From Agrypnia vestita (taxonomy: Eukaryota; Arthropoda; Insecta; Trichoptera; Phryganeidae): 64,000 nt of DNA. The position numbers and the translations under genes are program-made. Positions 46,632-59,385 of this stretch are shown here, one piece after another. The first letter of the stretch is position 1, and each line of letters opens with the position of its first letter. The stretch spans positions 62,001-126,000 of the forward strand of contig JADDOH010002323.1 in NCBI GenBank assembly GCA_016648135.1. Direction: 5' to 3'. The notes beneath the pieces were generated by a model. The model saw nothing but the letters and a program-made list of their open reading frames with translations. It was not told the origin of the DNA and ran no database searches.

Positions 46632-47700
46632 CTCTTTTTTACTTCCTTTATATTAACTCGTGGTGTTTGCTTGCTTGCTTGCCGGCTTGCCTAGTGAAAA
46701 AACTTTAGATCGATTTTTAACCCTTTTCCCGTGATCCAATCGAGCTGAAACTTGGCAAGTAGACTCGTGGCGACAATCAAGAAGATCTATCAAATTTTCG
46801 TTAAAAAAATTTAATAATTATGGTATAATTTTCGATTTTTAGAAATTTTAATGTTTTTTTCAAATTGGAATCGTTACAAAAGTTTGATTACTAGAAACGC
46901 GGCGGCCCGATAACGTCGCGGAATATTTTCTAAATTTGAATTACTCCGTCGGTATACATAATCGGTGCTTCACTACACAAAGCAAGAAGTGTCTTAACAA
47001 AGCTCAAAACATCTGACATTTTAGAAATATATTAAATTACTGTGAGTTTAGTGTTATGTTAAATGTTTTAATTCGTCTTTAATTGTTATTATATTTTACA
47101 AAGAAAGGGATATAATAAAAACTTGGTTTTTAAGGGTTACTTTTTTACTCCCTTTATATTTAACTCGTGGCGTCTTCTTGCTTGCTTGCCGGCTTGCCGT
47201 CGAAAATACTTTGTATCGATTTTTGACCCTTTTCCCGTGATCCAATCGAGCTGAAACTTTGCAAGCAGACTCGTGGCGATGATCAAAAATATCTATCAAA
47301 TTTTAGTTAAAAAATAATAATGATTATAGTATAATTTTGGATTTTTAGAAATTTTAATGGTTTTTTCAAATTGGAATCATTACAAAAGTTTGATTACTAC
47401 CAACGGCGCCGGCAGCCCGATAACGTCACAGAATATTTAAAAATTTAATTACTCCGTCGGTAGGTATAATAGGTACTTCACTACGAATTTCGAAAATTTA
47501 TGACAATTGGTTCACAAATGACAGCACACTTCGGTTTTTTGGGATGAAATCAAATAATAAAGAGATATTTTTAGAGATTTTAGATAGATAGATATTTGTC
47601 TAGACATGTTTCATTTTCAGTCAATCAATTATTACATGATGGTTAACTTAATTTACAAAGAAAGGGTGTACAATAAAAACTTGGTTTTTATGGGTTAGTT
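46632..47700. repeat. Direct macro-repeat, unit about 510-550 bp, two full copies plus a third start
   Basis: Blocks 46660-46975 and 47160-47485 share AACTCGTGG, TTGCTTGCTTGCCGGCTTGC, CTTTTCCCGTGATCCAATCG, AATTACTCCGTCGGTA and more in the same order. The junction sequence ACAAAGAAAGGG...ATAAAAACTTGGTTTTTA occurs at 47097 and again at 47655. This is a short satellite-like or LTR-fragment tandem. No coding frame. Confidence 0.8.
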
Positions 47701-48689
47701 TTTTTACCCGGTAAATCGTTCCAACGAAAACCGTGTAAAAAATGTATTCTGTACAAAAAGTGATAATGTGTTACAAACTTAAAAAAAAACGAGTTAGATA
47801 AATAAAATAACTATATTTTGTTCTATAAAATCGTGCAAAATATAATAATGAGTATTCACAAAATAAATTCTAATTTTTTAAATTAACAATTTAAATTCCG
47901 TAGTCACCGGACTATGCAACCAATCTTTTGTATAGCTCGCTATTATCGTTGTCTCCACAATCTGTGCGGAACAGATATTAAAAACATAGCAACGGAAAAT
48001 ATCAACGTATATATAACGAATGGATCACAAATCGGATCGTTACAAAAGGAAAAAAATATCACGGATAATAAAAACGATTCACAGGAAAGATCAATAGCTT
48101 ACCATAATAAACGGATATTAGAAACATAACAATGAAAGACAAAAATGAAATATATAAACGGATCATAAACATTGTATTCTTGGGCCAGCAAACTCACTAT
48201 AGTTTTAATACTTGGTTTTTAGTTTATTTTCACTGGTCTCTTGATTTTAAGGTTCGTAAAACGAAACATCAGTTCTAGAATTTTTTACACCGTAATCTTA
48301 CACAGAAGTATTTAATCGCGGGAGAATTTAAATCTTCAGGTATTACTCTTTGATTTAAATTATGATGACTACAGTTTATTGCATTATATTAAATTAGATT
48401 ACGTGATGGATTAGACTCTCCGCATGCGGGAGGGTTTTAGTTTAAATATACTAGAATTACAATATTTAATATCAGAGATATTTATTAGTTTTATCACTTG
48501 CTATTTAAAATATAACGGATCACAGTCCGTGGTAGAAGATTACATATTATTTACACAATGAAGTTAAGTAGCACTCTGCATCAAAGATCTTTACATTTTT
48601 ACATTATAGATTATATTTAAGTTTAAAAATTTAGATTATTTAGGGTATTTTAGTCTGGCAGAAAATCATTAAAATGCCGCAGATGTACA
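47701..48689. other. AT-rich, no gene recognised
   Basis: No transposon termini or protein-like frames. A 71-codon frame at 47914-48129 has no motif. Confidence 0.45.
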
Positions 48690-48752
48690 GCATCATAGTG
48701 GTACAGCATTATAGTGGTACAGCATCATAGTGGTACAGCATCATAGTGATAC
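48690..48752. repeat. 16-bp minisatellite, about four units
   Basis: Repeats of GTACAGCATCATAGTG with single-base variants. Confidence 0.85.
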
Positions 48753-48756
48753 AGGG

Positions 48757-48794
48757 GTTCCACAAAACATATACAACAATATGTTTTGTGGAAC
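48757..48794. repeat. Perfect 16-bp-arm hairpin
   Basis: GTTCCACAAAACATAT and its exact complement are separated by 6 nt. It follows directly on the 16-bp minisatellite. Confidence 0.85.
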
Positions 48795-48975
48795 AAAGAT
48801 AAAATACCTTTAGGTCTTCAGAATCCAAACTCAAGGGTCTGAGTTAATATTACCAGGTCGGCAAATCGTCTTGAACCCCTGTAAATAGGTGATTAGATGG
48901 TCTTGACTTTGTAATTTTGCCAAAAATATTCGAAAAATTTGCACTTGCGCTCTCATTGCAAATACGTGAATCATG

Positions 48976-49122
48976 TACAGTAGCCGGCAAACATCTTGAA
49001 ATTTTACGGCGTAGTGGGGGGAAGTTTGCGCATGTACCATTCCACCAAAGAGACCCAAATTTTGTCTTCTGCGCATTCCCCCACTACGCCAAAAAATTTC
49101 AAGAAGTTTGCCGGCAACAGTA
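48976..49122. mobile_element. R2 palindromic miniature element, copy 2
   Basis: It has the same arms as 11288-11432 (TAGCCGGCAAACATCTTGAA and GGCGTAGTGGGGG, with complements). It sits about 390 bp upstream of the HPF1 start codon. Confidence 0.85.
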
Positions 49123-49508
49123 CCACGGGGCCTTAAGCCAAAACATTAGAACCGTACAGGTCTTCTCTACTTATAAACATTTATTTTACCGTTTGTTTTT
49201 TACATATTAAACGTTTGCTTCTGAACTGGCCTTTAATATTGTGCAACATACATTTTGGGCATTTTGGGTTGACACTTTTGACCATAGATATATAGGTACT
49301 CTCTTGACAGTCTTGAGGTGGTCTTTTTTGGTCTATGTTTTGTGGTGGTCTTGAGTCTTGACTCTTGACACTTTGTAAGATTTCTGGCGGGCTGAAGTTG
49401 CTGGAGTATATTATGATCATATTGCAATATAAAAATTTTGTTGTTTCTGATATAATATTATAAACAGTTAAAGTACTAAAATATATACTCATAAGTATTA
49501 CGAAAACC

Positions 49509-52500
49509 ATGTCGGAAGATGAAAAATGTACTAAAGACCCCAGGCCTGTTTGCAAGTACGCTTCTAAATGTTATCAACAAAATCCTGAACACATAAAAAA
49601 GTTCAAGCATCCCCCAAAGCGTGATAGAGTACACAGTAAACACCCGCCAAAGAAAATGATCAAGTTAGATCAGTGCAAAACTTCAAGATCTCCAACACAT
49701 GAAGTTAACGACTCAACAGAAAATAATATTCTGTCGCTTGAAAAGGGAGTCGCTACTGCAGTAAAATTATCTCCTTCGTCGCCGACAATATTTTCATCAT
49801 CAAGGAATGAACACAATATAAATCCTAACTGTAAAGGTAGTACTTCTCCACATAAACAAAAAGATGGAGATTTAAGTACCCATGACATTCCTCAAGATGT
49901 TCCCAAATTTATTAAAGAGAAATTCTTAATTGAGATGCCAGATGATTTTTTCAGTTTTTGGGAATTTTGTAAAACATTACCCGCAAAAGACGGAATTAAA
50001 AATGTTTTCAAATCTGTGAATTTATTGATGGTTGGCCCATTTGATGTTTTTCTTGGGACTTTACCAATTAGAGAAAATAACAATGACTACCTTTTACACT
50101 GGCGTTATTTTTATGATCCACCGGAATTTCAGGTACAGAAAAAAGAAAATATAGAATTTAAATAAACATTCTCAGCATCTTTTAATTTATTTATTGTTCA
50201 GCTTCATAAATTTGCATCAAATGTAAATATTGAAATGTAGCAAAGAAAAATTAAGTGTCTTGGGGCCGATTGTTTCAAGTTGGATTAAAGTATGCGTTCT
50301 TTTAAAGCATAGATTTTTACGTTCTCCACCAATCAGACGATCCGTTTTCGTAAAAATCTATGCTTTGATCGACCGCTTACTTTGATCGAACTTGAAACAA
50401 CCGGGCCTTAGAAATAAGTTATCATTTTTTAAGGATAATTTAGAACTTTTTTTGATATTGAGGGTCCTCATCCAAAAGGGCATTAGTGATTATTTTGATC
50501 TTAACAGAAGAGCAAAAGAAAGTTCTGTCAATCTGATTTTGCCAGTATTTGTTTTACAAAACAAATATGGAAATCGTTTAATAATAAAAAAATATTGAAA
50601 AAATCATATTGACAGAACTTTCGCTCTTCTGTAAAGTTCGAAATAATTACTAACGTATTTAAAACAAGACTCAAAACGCACCTTTTTGTAAAATAATTTC
50701 CATTAAATTAAATACTAGTGTAGGATTAAAAAAAATTTGTGTAAAGCACCTCTGAGGTGATTTTTTTTTACGAAAATGGTGCTATAGAAATTATCGATTT
50801 TTATTACGACAGCCTTTTGGCTAAAAACAGTTCAAGCAACTCGCGCTAAAATGGCACATGTCCAAGCATGAAATTTTGCGCAGAAGATATACGAAAGTAA
50901 AGCAATGTTTGAGAAATACTGGTTGGTTCAGTAAGCTCTTTGTTCATGACACAATTTTTTAAGGGGATATTCTAGTGTAGAGGTATGAATTTTAGGTATT
51001 TATTCAAGTGTAATTAAAAAAACACTATATTTTTGGAATTCATTATTCCACGAGACTTTTATTGATTAAAAAAAAAACTTTTATTGATGTTTGAAGACTA
51101 CGCAAAAAACATTCAAATGAAAAAATTTTGAATTCAATAAGTTACAGGCTGATAAAGTGGGGGGTCTCAAAAAAAAGTGCCCTGGTTGACATGATTCTAA
51201 CCCTCCTATTAATCTGAGGTAATAAAAAAAGATTGATTCTTATTCAATAAAGATGTCGCTATGGCCCGAAGTAAAAAGACAATTTTTTTCCTGCAAAATA
51301 ACGGCTGTTTGAAAGAAGAATACATTTTTTTACCAGATTTTTTGACTTCTGAATTTTTTTTAAATAGTTAAAATTTAAATTTTGTTATAATTCTACTTCT
51401 TGCCATAGAGAGATGTATAGAAAAGGTTCACACTAAATTTTAAGTAAATCAGTCTAGAAGAACTTAAGATTTCATGCCAACCGTCTCGAAAAAAGTTTTG
51501 AGAAAAACGCGTTTAAAGATTGACTCGAAACTAACCTGAACTAAATATTAGAAGACAAGAGTTCAACAAAATACATTACTATGACCTATAAGAAAGTTCA
51601 GAGTATAAGAAAGGTTTTATAGGGTAATCCATAAAACCTTTCTTAGTAAGGTAGCCAGTCGGGCAACATCTGTCTATTGTTAGGTTTGTTCTGGTCAGAC
51701 CAGTTTAGATGCCGCGTCACCAAATCGCTGTAACTCGGTAAATAATTGGAATTTTGAAAAATCCCTTTGAAGATATACTCTTGAATGTCTAAACTTTGGA
51801 AATATATATATTTTTTTTCGATTTTTTAAAACTACTAGACTAGAATACCTCCCTTAAGTGAATGACTCAGTTCTAATTCTGAATTGTCCTTTTCCTCTAC
51901 TCTATATGTTTGAGGGCAATACGGGATTTTCATTATTCGTGTGCCACTAAGACAATTTTTTTCTGGACAATATATCAATTAATTTATAGGTAATTGTAAT
52001 GTTTTACTGTCTGATTTCTAATAATAAAGTATGTTAATATTGTTTTGGACTTAACATATAATTTTTTTATTGTACCATGAAAGCATTTATTTTATTTATT
52101 ACAGACAGTGCTGGCTTCGCCAGGTAGCAGCGGTTTCCATATGGGATACTTTAGAGATTCTCCATCAGAACCGCCTTGTTTTGTTGCATCAAATGAAGTC
52201 GAAAGGGGCTGCAAGATAGTTCCGGTTGCGGAAAATATATTTGGTGCTATGTTGTAAGTAATTAATTAAATAATATGTAATTTACAAATTTGTTTCTTAG
52301 TTCATGATCATTCTTGTTGGTGTACCTGCATAAACCTGGTGTAGACAAAATGTGAAAGATGTTAGTATTTTATTTGCATGTTGTATAATATAAAATAATT
52401 AAATAAAAGTCGTATAATGTAAAAAGACACACTTGTAATGATTTGAACTATTAAAAAGCCAGCAGACAAAGTGCATTTAAGATACTGTATTATGACTACA

Positions 52501-55500
52501 TATTTTGATTTACATTAGATTGAAGCATGACATTTATGTAAGCATATTTATACAAGTATTTTGAAAAAAAATCAAATCAACATCTCATAATATTTCTATC
52601 ACAATTATTATAATATTGTTCACGTTTTCATATATCATAATATTCTGTCACATAAATAATTTAATTCAATGTTTTTTTCCAAAATATTTGTTTACATAAG
52701 AGTCATGCTTTAATGTTCTCACTGCACGCACTGTATATTTTGTATTTACATATTTCAACGGAGGCTATAATGCTTCGGTTGTATTTGAAGATATGTGTGC
52801 CACATGCGTATTTGGGAAACATGCTACATGTGCCTATCTGTCAATGATGGTTTGACAAATTCCTTTCTGAGGATACTGTAAGGAGATTCCCGATCTGAAC
52901 GACTGTCTACGATTTACAATGACATTTTGCAGATCGCGTTGGCGAGTAACCAACATCTGACAATCGCATCAAAGGTTTTTCTAAAATATTACAAAATTTT
53001 CCCGACAATCTTAATATATGTTTATGCGAGATTGTTTTGACCATATGTAAATTGAATGACAAAGAATAATGACATTATAACATTTTTCAAACAAAACTGA
53101 CATGTTGATTTTGCATATTCCGTGCTGACAACTCACTACACTCTTCAAAAAATAGTGCCACAGTATTTCTGGCTTGTTTAATTGTCTTATAAACATGCTT
53201 ATATTCGATGCCATGACAGTGGGTTTTTTTAAGCTCAGCGCAGAAATATTGATCGGTCAGTAAGAATCGCCATGATGTTCGGTTTGTTGCATAAATTTGA
53301 ATGAATTTTAATTACCAGTGTTAAAGAAGTAAGTAAGTAAGTGAATGTGTTAAAGAAGACAAGATGTTATTTATCAGTAAACCTTAAGACATTATCTCTT
53401 TCATATTCCAAATTATAACCAAAATAATTTATATTTTTACCTCTTTTCAGTAGCATTACTGTATATTTAGAAATATGTATGCATATTTTGAATGATATTT
53501 ATCATATGTGTAACAATTATTGTTTTGCTGCCTTCATTAACCTACTTTTTTCATTTTCATTCATTATTAAATATGTTGGTATTTGCAGAAAAATATTATT
53601 AACGAATGTTATTATTTTTCACAAAGAGAAAGTGAATAACTTTTGAATCTGAAACCTTCCCCAAAGTCTGAGCTTTGGTGCACATTTATAACCTTTCATT
53701 TTTACAGATCATATCTAGAAACAACCAAAAAGAAGTCACCATTTACATCCATTTCCTGTCAAAAAATTATCACGCCATTAAAAGAGTGGGCAAATAAACA
53801 CAATTTTACCATAGAAACAAACACCCCATTGATGAAGAAGCGTTCTAGCTCAGTTGTCGCCAAAACATTTCACGGAGCGGGCATCCTTGTTCCATATAAT
53901 AAAAAGACTGAGCTAGGATACAGACAGCTAATTGAATCGGATGGTAAATGCTTGTATATTTTTTATTTATTTTAAGTAATTCCCTTGCAAGACCATGGTT
54001 TAGTCTATGGTTAACTTTATTTTCTGGATTACCATCATACAGCACATCGGCGAACTGCTATATAGATGTATAGATAGAGAATAACCTACAAAAAAGTTAA
54101 AGTTAATGATTTATAATTGATATTTAATTTTGACTCACTTGTATATAAATCTGTGTGCATGAAGCATTTTATGGCTTCTGATTGTATGATTTTTAAAATG
54201 ATTACATATATGCATGCAAAATTTAAAAAAAATCTCTTATCACATGTTATTTATGCCCTGTCACAAACAGGTCATAAATACCCAATTTTTAAGTCTGAAT
54301 GTTAGTGCTCAATTCTTCATAGCATAATTTATTAATTATTATTTTTTATACATTTTAACTGTGCTGTATGTTCTCGTAATAAATTCATCCTTCTTTCTAG
54401 TAAAAATAAAAGAAATCATCTCCCAAGTAATTGAGGCAAAGGATGAAGCTCAGAAAAACTCGGCTCTAACTTTGTTACAGCCAATTATAACAATGGCGAA
54501 CATTGCCACCGACGAGTGTGATTTTGGCACAGGCCTTGAATTGGGTATTGATTTTTTTACCACTGGACAAGAAATTTTTCATACATCAGCAAAACAGCTT
54601 CTTACCGTTGCCTACAGCATGCTAAACAGGAATGAATTTGGAGAAATTGTAAAGGTAATCATGTTTTTATTTTCAAAAATGTAATGATAATGAAATATAA
54701 CTGTAAATAATTATTTGTACTAGAGATACTGTAAGTTATATCTTCATAGTCTTTTAATTAAATACAAAAATACACCTCTCTTCTGGTTTGGTTTTTTGAG
54801 ATATTTTGCCGTGTTTCTACAACCTTTCTGGCTAACTTTTTGGATCCCATTGCGGGGTCCACCATCAGGGAATTCAAACTAGAAAATTCTGAATGAATAT
54901 AAAAACCTAAAAACATTTTTACACCTCACTGTTTAATTCATTCTCCCATCCGAATTCATCTTCTAGCACTATCCTACTTTCCCTCATCCAAATCCCCTTC
55001 TTGTCAGATGAAGATAAATTAATATAATCTTCAATCACAATTCATCAGGTGCATGCAGTAAGTACATTGAAGCATGACTTAAACATACTCACGTAAACAT
55101 ATACTTTGGAAAAAACATCAAAATAAAAAATATATGTGACAGAATATTATATTATATATTAATATCTGAATAATATTATGTTATATAATAATAATTGTTA
55201 TAGGAATAATACATATGTATATGTAATACTCCTATATTGCTAGCAGGATCTGAAATGGGCGAAATCATTACAGTGCAGAAATATATATGTTTGTCTCACC
55301 TACACCGGTGTCACTTCCAGTCTTATGTGCATGTCCGAAAATTAGCGCCAATTTATATCCGATTAGCGGGCACCACATGGGATAAATGAGAGTCAAGTCG
55401 CTTGCGCATAGCAGGTCTGCATAGCATAGCACTGCATAGCAATGAGATAAAAGTAGCATTTTCTGCCGCGCTTAGTCCATGACACCTCCACTTTTGAGCA

Positions 55501-57374
55501 TTAGCAATATAGGAGTATTACATATATGTAGGAATATTACACAAATTCTGTGTAGTCTATTTAGGTATCTTTTAGGTTCAATTGCATCTGAGTTTATGTA
55601 TCCCTGAGTAGCTTAGTTTATGTTCTTTATCTTTAGAATTTATCAATTCGAATTCAGAACTTGCGATTCATTTAATAGATAAAAACCACTTATTTAACCA
55701 ATCCTCGAGTGTAGATGTACTTCATAGAAATGATATAAGTATACGTCTTAATAATTTAAAAGCTTTAGAAATAAAAAAAGCTATTAAAAATAAATAAAAA
55801 CTATTTACATAAACAATTAGATTTGTTGTGTAGCCCAATTCTAGATATGTTCCCCTTCCAATTCTCTAAACCTACACATACCCCCCTCTCTCTCACCTAA
55901 TCCCCACTAAAGTTGACGTTCTGTCTCTTTCTTCCCTTAATGCTTTCTTGATTGTAATTCTGTTTTTAAGTAGTATATATTCAATCCCGATGAAGGTTCA
56001 GCTGTGAGCCGTAACTAGTTCATAATAACTCAATAAGGTGGTGTCAAACAAAGTGATATTTTATTTAATGATTTTTATTGTTTTAATAATAGTCCTTTCA
56101 TTATTTGACGCCAACATTTCTGTGTCTACTGCAAATTTATAGTTTTGGCATTTACGGCCAAAAAATATATCCAGGGACGATCGGCCGTATTCTGAAAATA
56201 GAAATATTGGGATCTTAAGATTGTATCTCAACACTTAATAGACGAGAATAAATAAAAATAATAAATGAGACGTAAGTATACGTTGGTAATTGTTTCTTTC
56301 ACTTTCTACATAAGAGAGAGAGTGAGAAAAAATACCTAATGGTTATCCGTCAAATGTCAAATATAAATACAAGTACAAAGCGACAATGACAATTTTACCA
56401 TTATTTTACATTAGGACGTTGTGGAAGAAGAAATTAATAAGTGAATATGAAATAATCTTTTTTCTATAAGCCTTAAATACAAAGTTAGTATTTATTTCAT
56501 GTAATTTTAGTCGAAACATGAGAATTGTGAGGTTACGTTTGCGATAGGTACTTCGGTAAACCGTTTGAAGCTCTGTCAGACTAGACCGCCTGGATAAGAT
56601 GGTGCCGAAAAAATAAATTCCTTTTCTAAAGGCATTGCAGAAATCGGACACCGCAAATAAAGGTATTTACTCTGAGAGAGATATCGAAAATATACAAATC
56701 TCCTTAATTGAGTATGACGAACACCTGTGTCTCGTTTATTATTTTTTTATTCTCGTCTATTTAGTGTTGGGATAACAATCTTAAGATCCCAACATTGCTA
56801 TTTTCGGAATACGGCCGAATGCATACATATAAATAACTGATATTTCATCATCTTTAATTGAAATAATATTTTGTGTGTATTTTATATTTTGAGTATATCG
56901 AAAATAACTGCATATGTAGTTTTTTGTCTGTTGAATCCGTATTATGTACTTCAAGTCTTTGGAATTTGATCAGAAATTAATATTTTTAAAATAAGTAATA
57001 AAAGTAGTGATGGTCAAATTGTTATTTTGATCGGTTATTTTCGGTACAGTTATTTGTATGTGATTGTACTGATGATTGGTAACTAAGATATAATTATCTT
57101 AGTGCTTAGTGTTATATAGTTATCTAGTGCCGATAATTGCTTGTTGAATTGCTAAAAATTAGTTGCCAATCATCGATGCAATCAGATACAAATCTCAAAA
57201 AACGGTTAGTGTGTCACCAGTTAAAATACCATCACTAATATAAAGAACCTGTCAAACCAAAACTATTAATTATATATTTTTTTTAAAAAACTAATTAATT
57301 TTCAAATAACATTTTAGGTTCATTTGGATAACAGGAGAAAGGGATCAAATTTGAGTTGCGACAACTTACAGTAA
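49509..57374 (+). CDS. HPF1: HPF1 (histone PARylation factor 1) with N-terminal PBZ zinc finger, five exons
   Basis: HPF1 joins PARP1/2 at DNA breaks and completes their active site, switching ADP-ribosylation to serine on histones. Exons: 49509-50132, 52105-52253, 53708-53943, 54401-54654 and 57318-57374. All borders are GT/AG and in frame, giving 439 residues plus TAA. Residues 11-40 fit the PAR-binding zinc finger pattern C-x5-C-x6-H-x5-H (Cys15, Cys21, His28, His34). A Ser/Lys-rich linker runs to about residue 120. The HPF1 fold follows: LPIRENNNDYLLHWRYFYDP, FHMGYFRDSPSEPP, KTFHGAGILVPYNKK, and ATDECDFGTGLELG, whose Asp374-Glu375 match the human catalytic Asp283-Glu284. The short last exon (VHLDNRRKGSNLS...) aligns with the human C terminus. 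Human HPF1 (346 residues) lacks the PBZ, whereas Drosophila CG1218 has one, as I recall. Introns 1, 2 and 4 are full of MITEs, LINE-like and Penelope-like debris. Confidence 0.96.
50259..50411. mobile_element. R3 miniature inverted-repeat element
   Basis: The ends are GGCCGATTGTTTCAAGTTGG and CGAACTTGAAACAACCGGGC. The centre is a palindrome of AAGCATAGATTTTTACG. This is the best-preserved R3 copy. HPF1 intron 1. Confidence 0.85.
50963..51853. mobile_element. TTAA-flanked DNA element (piggyBac- or Kolobok-type)
   Basis: TTAA at 50959-50962 and 51854-51857. The termini are GGGGATATTCTAGTGTAG and, inward from the right, GGGAGGTATTCTAGTCTAG. There is no transposase. The interior has a hairpin at 51608-51645 (AAGAAAGGTTTTAT arms). 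HPF1 intron 1. Confidence 0.75.
52470..52736. mobile_element. R5 foldback element
   Basis: The left arm, TTGAAGCATGACATTTATGT, and the right arm, ACATAAGAGTCATGCTTTAA, are inverted, continuing with TATTTTGAAAAAAA and TTTTTTTCCAAAATA. The inner CATAATATTCTGTCACATAA is shared with the copies at 28050 and 55048. HPF1 intron 2. Confidence 0.75.
54784..54905. mobile_element. R4 repeat fragment
   Basis: It shares GATATTTTGCCGTGTTTCTA, CAACCTTTCTGGC, GGATCCCATTGCGGGGTCCA and GAAAATTCTGAATG with the R4 copies at 33049 and 43585. HPF1 intron 4. Confidence 0.65.
55048..55200. mobile_element. R5 repeat, partial
   Basis: GTGCATGCAGTAAGTACATT, GAAGCATGACTTAAA, ATATGTGACAGAATATTAT. HPF1 intron 4. Confidence 0.6.
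55224..55520. mobile_element. MITE with perfect 19-bp termini
   Basis: TAATACTCCTATATTGCTA at 55224-55242 and its exact complement at 55502-55520. The similarity extends weakly outward (ATACATATGTATATG on the left; CATATATGTAGGAAT on the right), so the true ends may be about 25 bp further out. Confidence 0.8.
55640..56080 (+). pseudogene. Penelope-like element tail
   Basis: The plus strand reads AIHLIDKNHLFNQSSSVDVL and RLNNLKALEIKKAIKNK-stop, which resembles the end of the Penelope-like GIY-YIG region. CCCGATGAAGGTTCAGCTGT and CCGTAACTAGTTC follow, resembling the usual noncoding tail. Everything upstream is missing. Confidence 0.6.
56181..56818. mobile_element. R6 element, about 80-bp inverted termini
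   Basis: The left end, TCGGCCGTATTCTGAAAATAG, and the right end, CTATTTTCGGAATACGGCCGA, are inverted, as are ATTGGGATCTTAAGATTGT and CACTTAATAGACGAGAATAA further in. An 81-codon minus-strand frame (56406-56651) inside has no motif I know. A single arm is at 1714-1799. HPF1 intron 4. Confidence 0.85.
57005..57237. mobile_element. hAT-like MITE
   Basis: The termini are TAGTGATGG and CCATCACTA. The 8-bp flanks AATAAAAG (56997-57004) and ATATAAAG (57238-57245) agree at 6 of 8. A related, interrupted copy is at 38868. The right end is about 80 bp before the acceptor of the last HPF1 exon. Confidence 0.75.
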
Positions 57375-57439
57375 TTTAATTACAAATATTTATTATATAA
57401 TGTGTATACCTAATATTTAAATATTTTCTGTAATTTTTC

Positions 57440-57445
57440 AATAAA
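57440..57445 (+). terminator. HPF1 polyadenylation signal
   Basis: A canonical AATAAA lies 66 nt after the HPF1 stop codon. It is the first such hexamer on the plus strand after the stop. Confidence 0.6.
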
Positions 57446-57633
57446 TTTATTTATAAACCATTTGTGACCCTTTATTCTAAAAATATATTCAGCTTAGGCA
57501 CACAACTCAATGCACTGATGAAAAGACAATCAGATAGACGAGAGTAAATAGTACAACATGTTTTGGGAGATTACAAAAGATCTGGCCAAAAAACTTCTAG
57601 GATAGCATTGACAAGTCTATGAAACCGAAGGCC

Positions 57634-57779
57634 TACATCTTTCCATTTAAGAAAGACAATCAAATTAGTATGTGTAAGCCATGTGTATGATGCATATTTT
57701 TCACATGTTCACGGGTGTAACCACCTACACAATGAATCAATATACTATTTCGATTGTCTTTCTCAAATGGAAAGATGAC
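57634..57779. mobile_element. MITE with 38-bp inverted termini
   Basis: Arms 57634-57671 and 57742-57779 match at about 33 of 38 (CATCTTTCCATTT, GAAAGACAATC, TTAGTAT). The loop is about 70 bp. Confidence 0.75.
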
Positions 57780-58129
57780 TATGTGTGTGGATATTCTTGT
57801 CAGCCATTATCTGTCCCAAGATTGAACAAAGTCTTCTCCTAATCATGAAGAAGAAACAACATATGTATTAGGATAGGAGTGTGACATCTGCCTATACATC
57901 TCTGTCTTTTATCTTTTTACAGAGTTATGGCTGAACAAATGATATTAAATCTTTTATTGATGATTTTGACCCTTCTCCTTATTTGATTCTGGAAAATCAT
58001 TCAATGTCCATTGGATTCCACTATTTGGTTGCAAAAACCACAACTTTTTAAAAATTGTCATTATCTTGTTGACAGGCAATCTGTATTAAGTATCCAAGGA
58101 TATGGTGAATAAACTATCTTTGCTTCTTT

Positions 58130-58740
58130 TTTTCTTCTTCAATGACCCTACAGCTCATATTGAGCCTTGGCCTCCATCAGTCCCCGCCTCCAATTCTTCT
58201 AGTCTCCCGCTGCAGTCCTCCAGTCTGTTACCCTCAGTATTTAGTTCACAACCCTTTTAAACTCAACTTCCCATAACAGCCTAGGTCTGCCGACTCTTCT
58301 TCTTCCCTCGAGGATCCTCCCGGGCATCCGTGACGACGGCATTCTCTGAACATGCCCCGCCCATCTCAGCCTACTCAGTCGAGCATTCGAGTATAGAGAG
58401 CTTGGGAGCCTTAAAGATGCTATACGGCTCGTCGTACCTTATTCTCCATGTTTCACCATCTTTCACGGGTCCCAGGATTTTGCATAGCACTCTTCTCTCA
58501 AATATGTCCAGTATCTTCACAGATCTTGCTATCATTGTCCAAGTTTCGCACCTGTATGTAACTACTGTTCTTAAGATAGTTTTGTAGAGGGTGATCTTTA
58601 TTTTCCTGTGGACATTTCTGATCTGTCTTTTGCTTGTAAGCCCCTCTATGAAGGAAATACGTATTTGTGTCTGGCTGTCTACGGGATCTTCGGCATTCAC
58701 CTCCAACACCACATCTCAAAGGCACCGATTCTCTATATTC
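58130..58740 (-). pseudogene. LINE C-terminal region
   Basis: The minus strand reads RKIKITLYKTILRTVVTYRC, ETWTMIARSVKILDIFERRV, CKILGPVKDGETWRIRYDEP, then (frameshifted) RLRWAGHVQRMPSSRMPGRI, EGRRRVGRPRLLWE and LEELEAG. These are the familiar TYGCETWT, FERRVLRKIxGPV, WxGHVxRM and GRPRxRW blocks after the RT domain. It ends with a pyrimidine-rich tail. Confidence 0.9.
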
Positions 58741-59309
58741 CTACTGCTCTGAGGATCTAAGATTCTACACTAGATCAAATTAAGAGGAATATCGGAAATA
58801 CATACAAGGGCTTTCATAAGTTTCATTTTACTATGTATTTGTTTTATCTCTGTCTTTCCATACTTTTTGTACCCTGAACATTAAGTCTTTTGCCAAGGCT
58901 GTCCTCTTTTTGACTTCTCTCATAAAACCCATTTTGCCACTTGCTGATGATCCTAGATAGGATTTCATTGAGAAGATCTGCTCTAGTTACAGTGTAAGCT
59001 CAATAAATCATGTTTGGTCTGGGCAGATTGGTTCATATTTTCATTAGGTACTCATCCAGATGTTCATTGAAAATCTTAGTTTTCCCACTGATTCATTTAC
59101 TATTCAACAATTTATGTTTTATTTTACCCAGGACAAATTATTTTGCAATTTGTACCATCTGTTTAGTTCAGTGAAGAAAGGAGACAACTTTATTAGACAT
59201 TTTGAGTAATAATGTAATAAAACAAATTATTATTTTGAAATATTAATGAATGGACTCTATCAGCGTTGATACATCCATATTACGAATAACAAACTGGAAT
59301 ACCAAAGCA

Positions 59310-59385
59310 ACAGACAGACAAGAATGGAGGAGACTTCTGGATTCAGCCAAAGCCCACCCAGGGTTGTAGAGCTTATGATGATGAA
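59310..59385 (+). mobile_element. LINE 3' tail
   Basis: EWRRLLDSAKAHPGL-stop followed by a short GATGATGA tail. It is the same type of end as 38915-39049 but in plus orientation. Confidence 0.65.
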
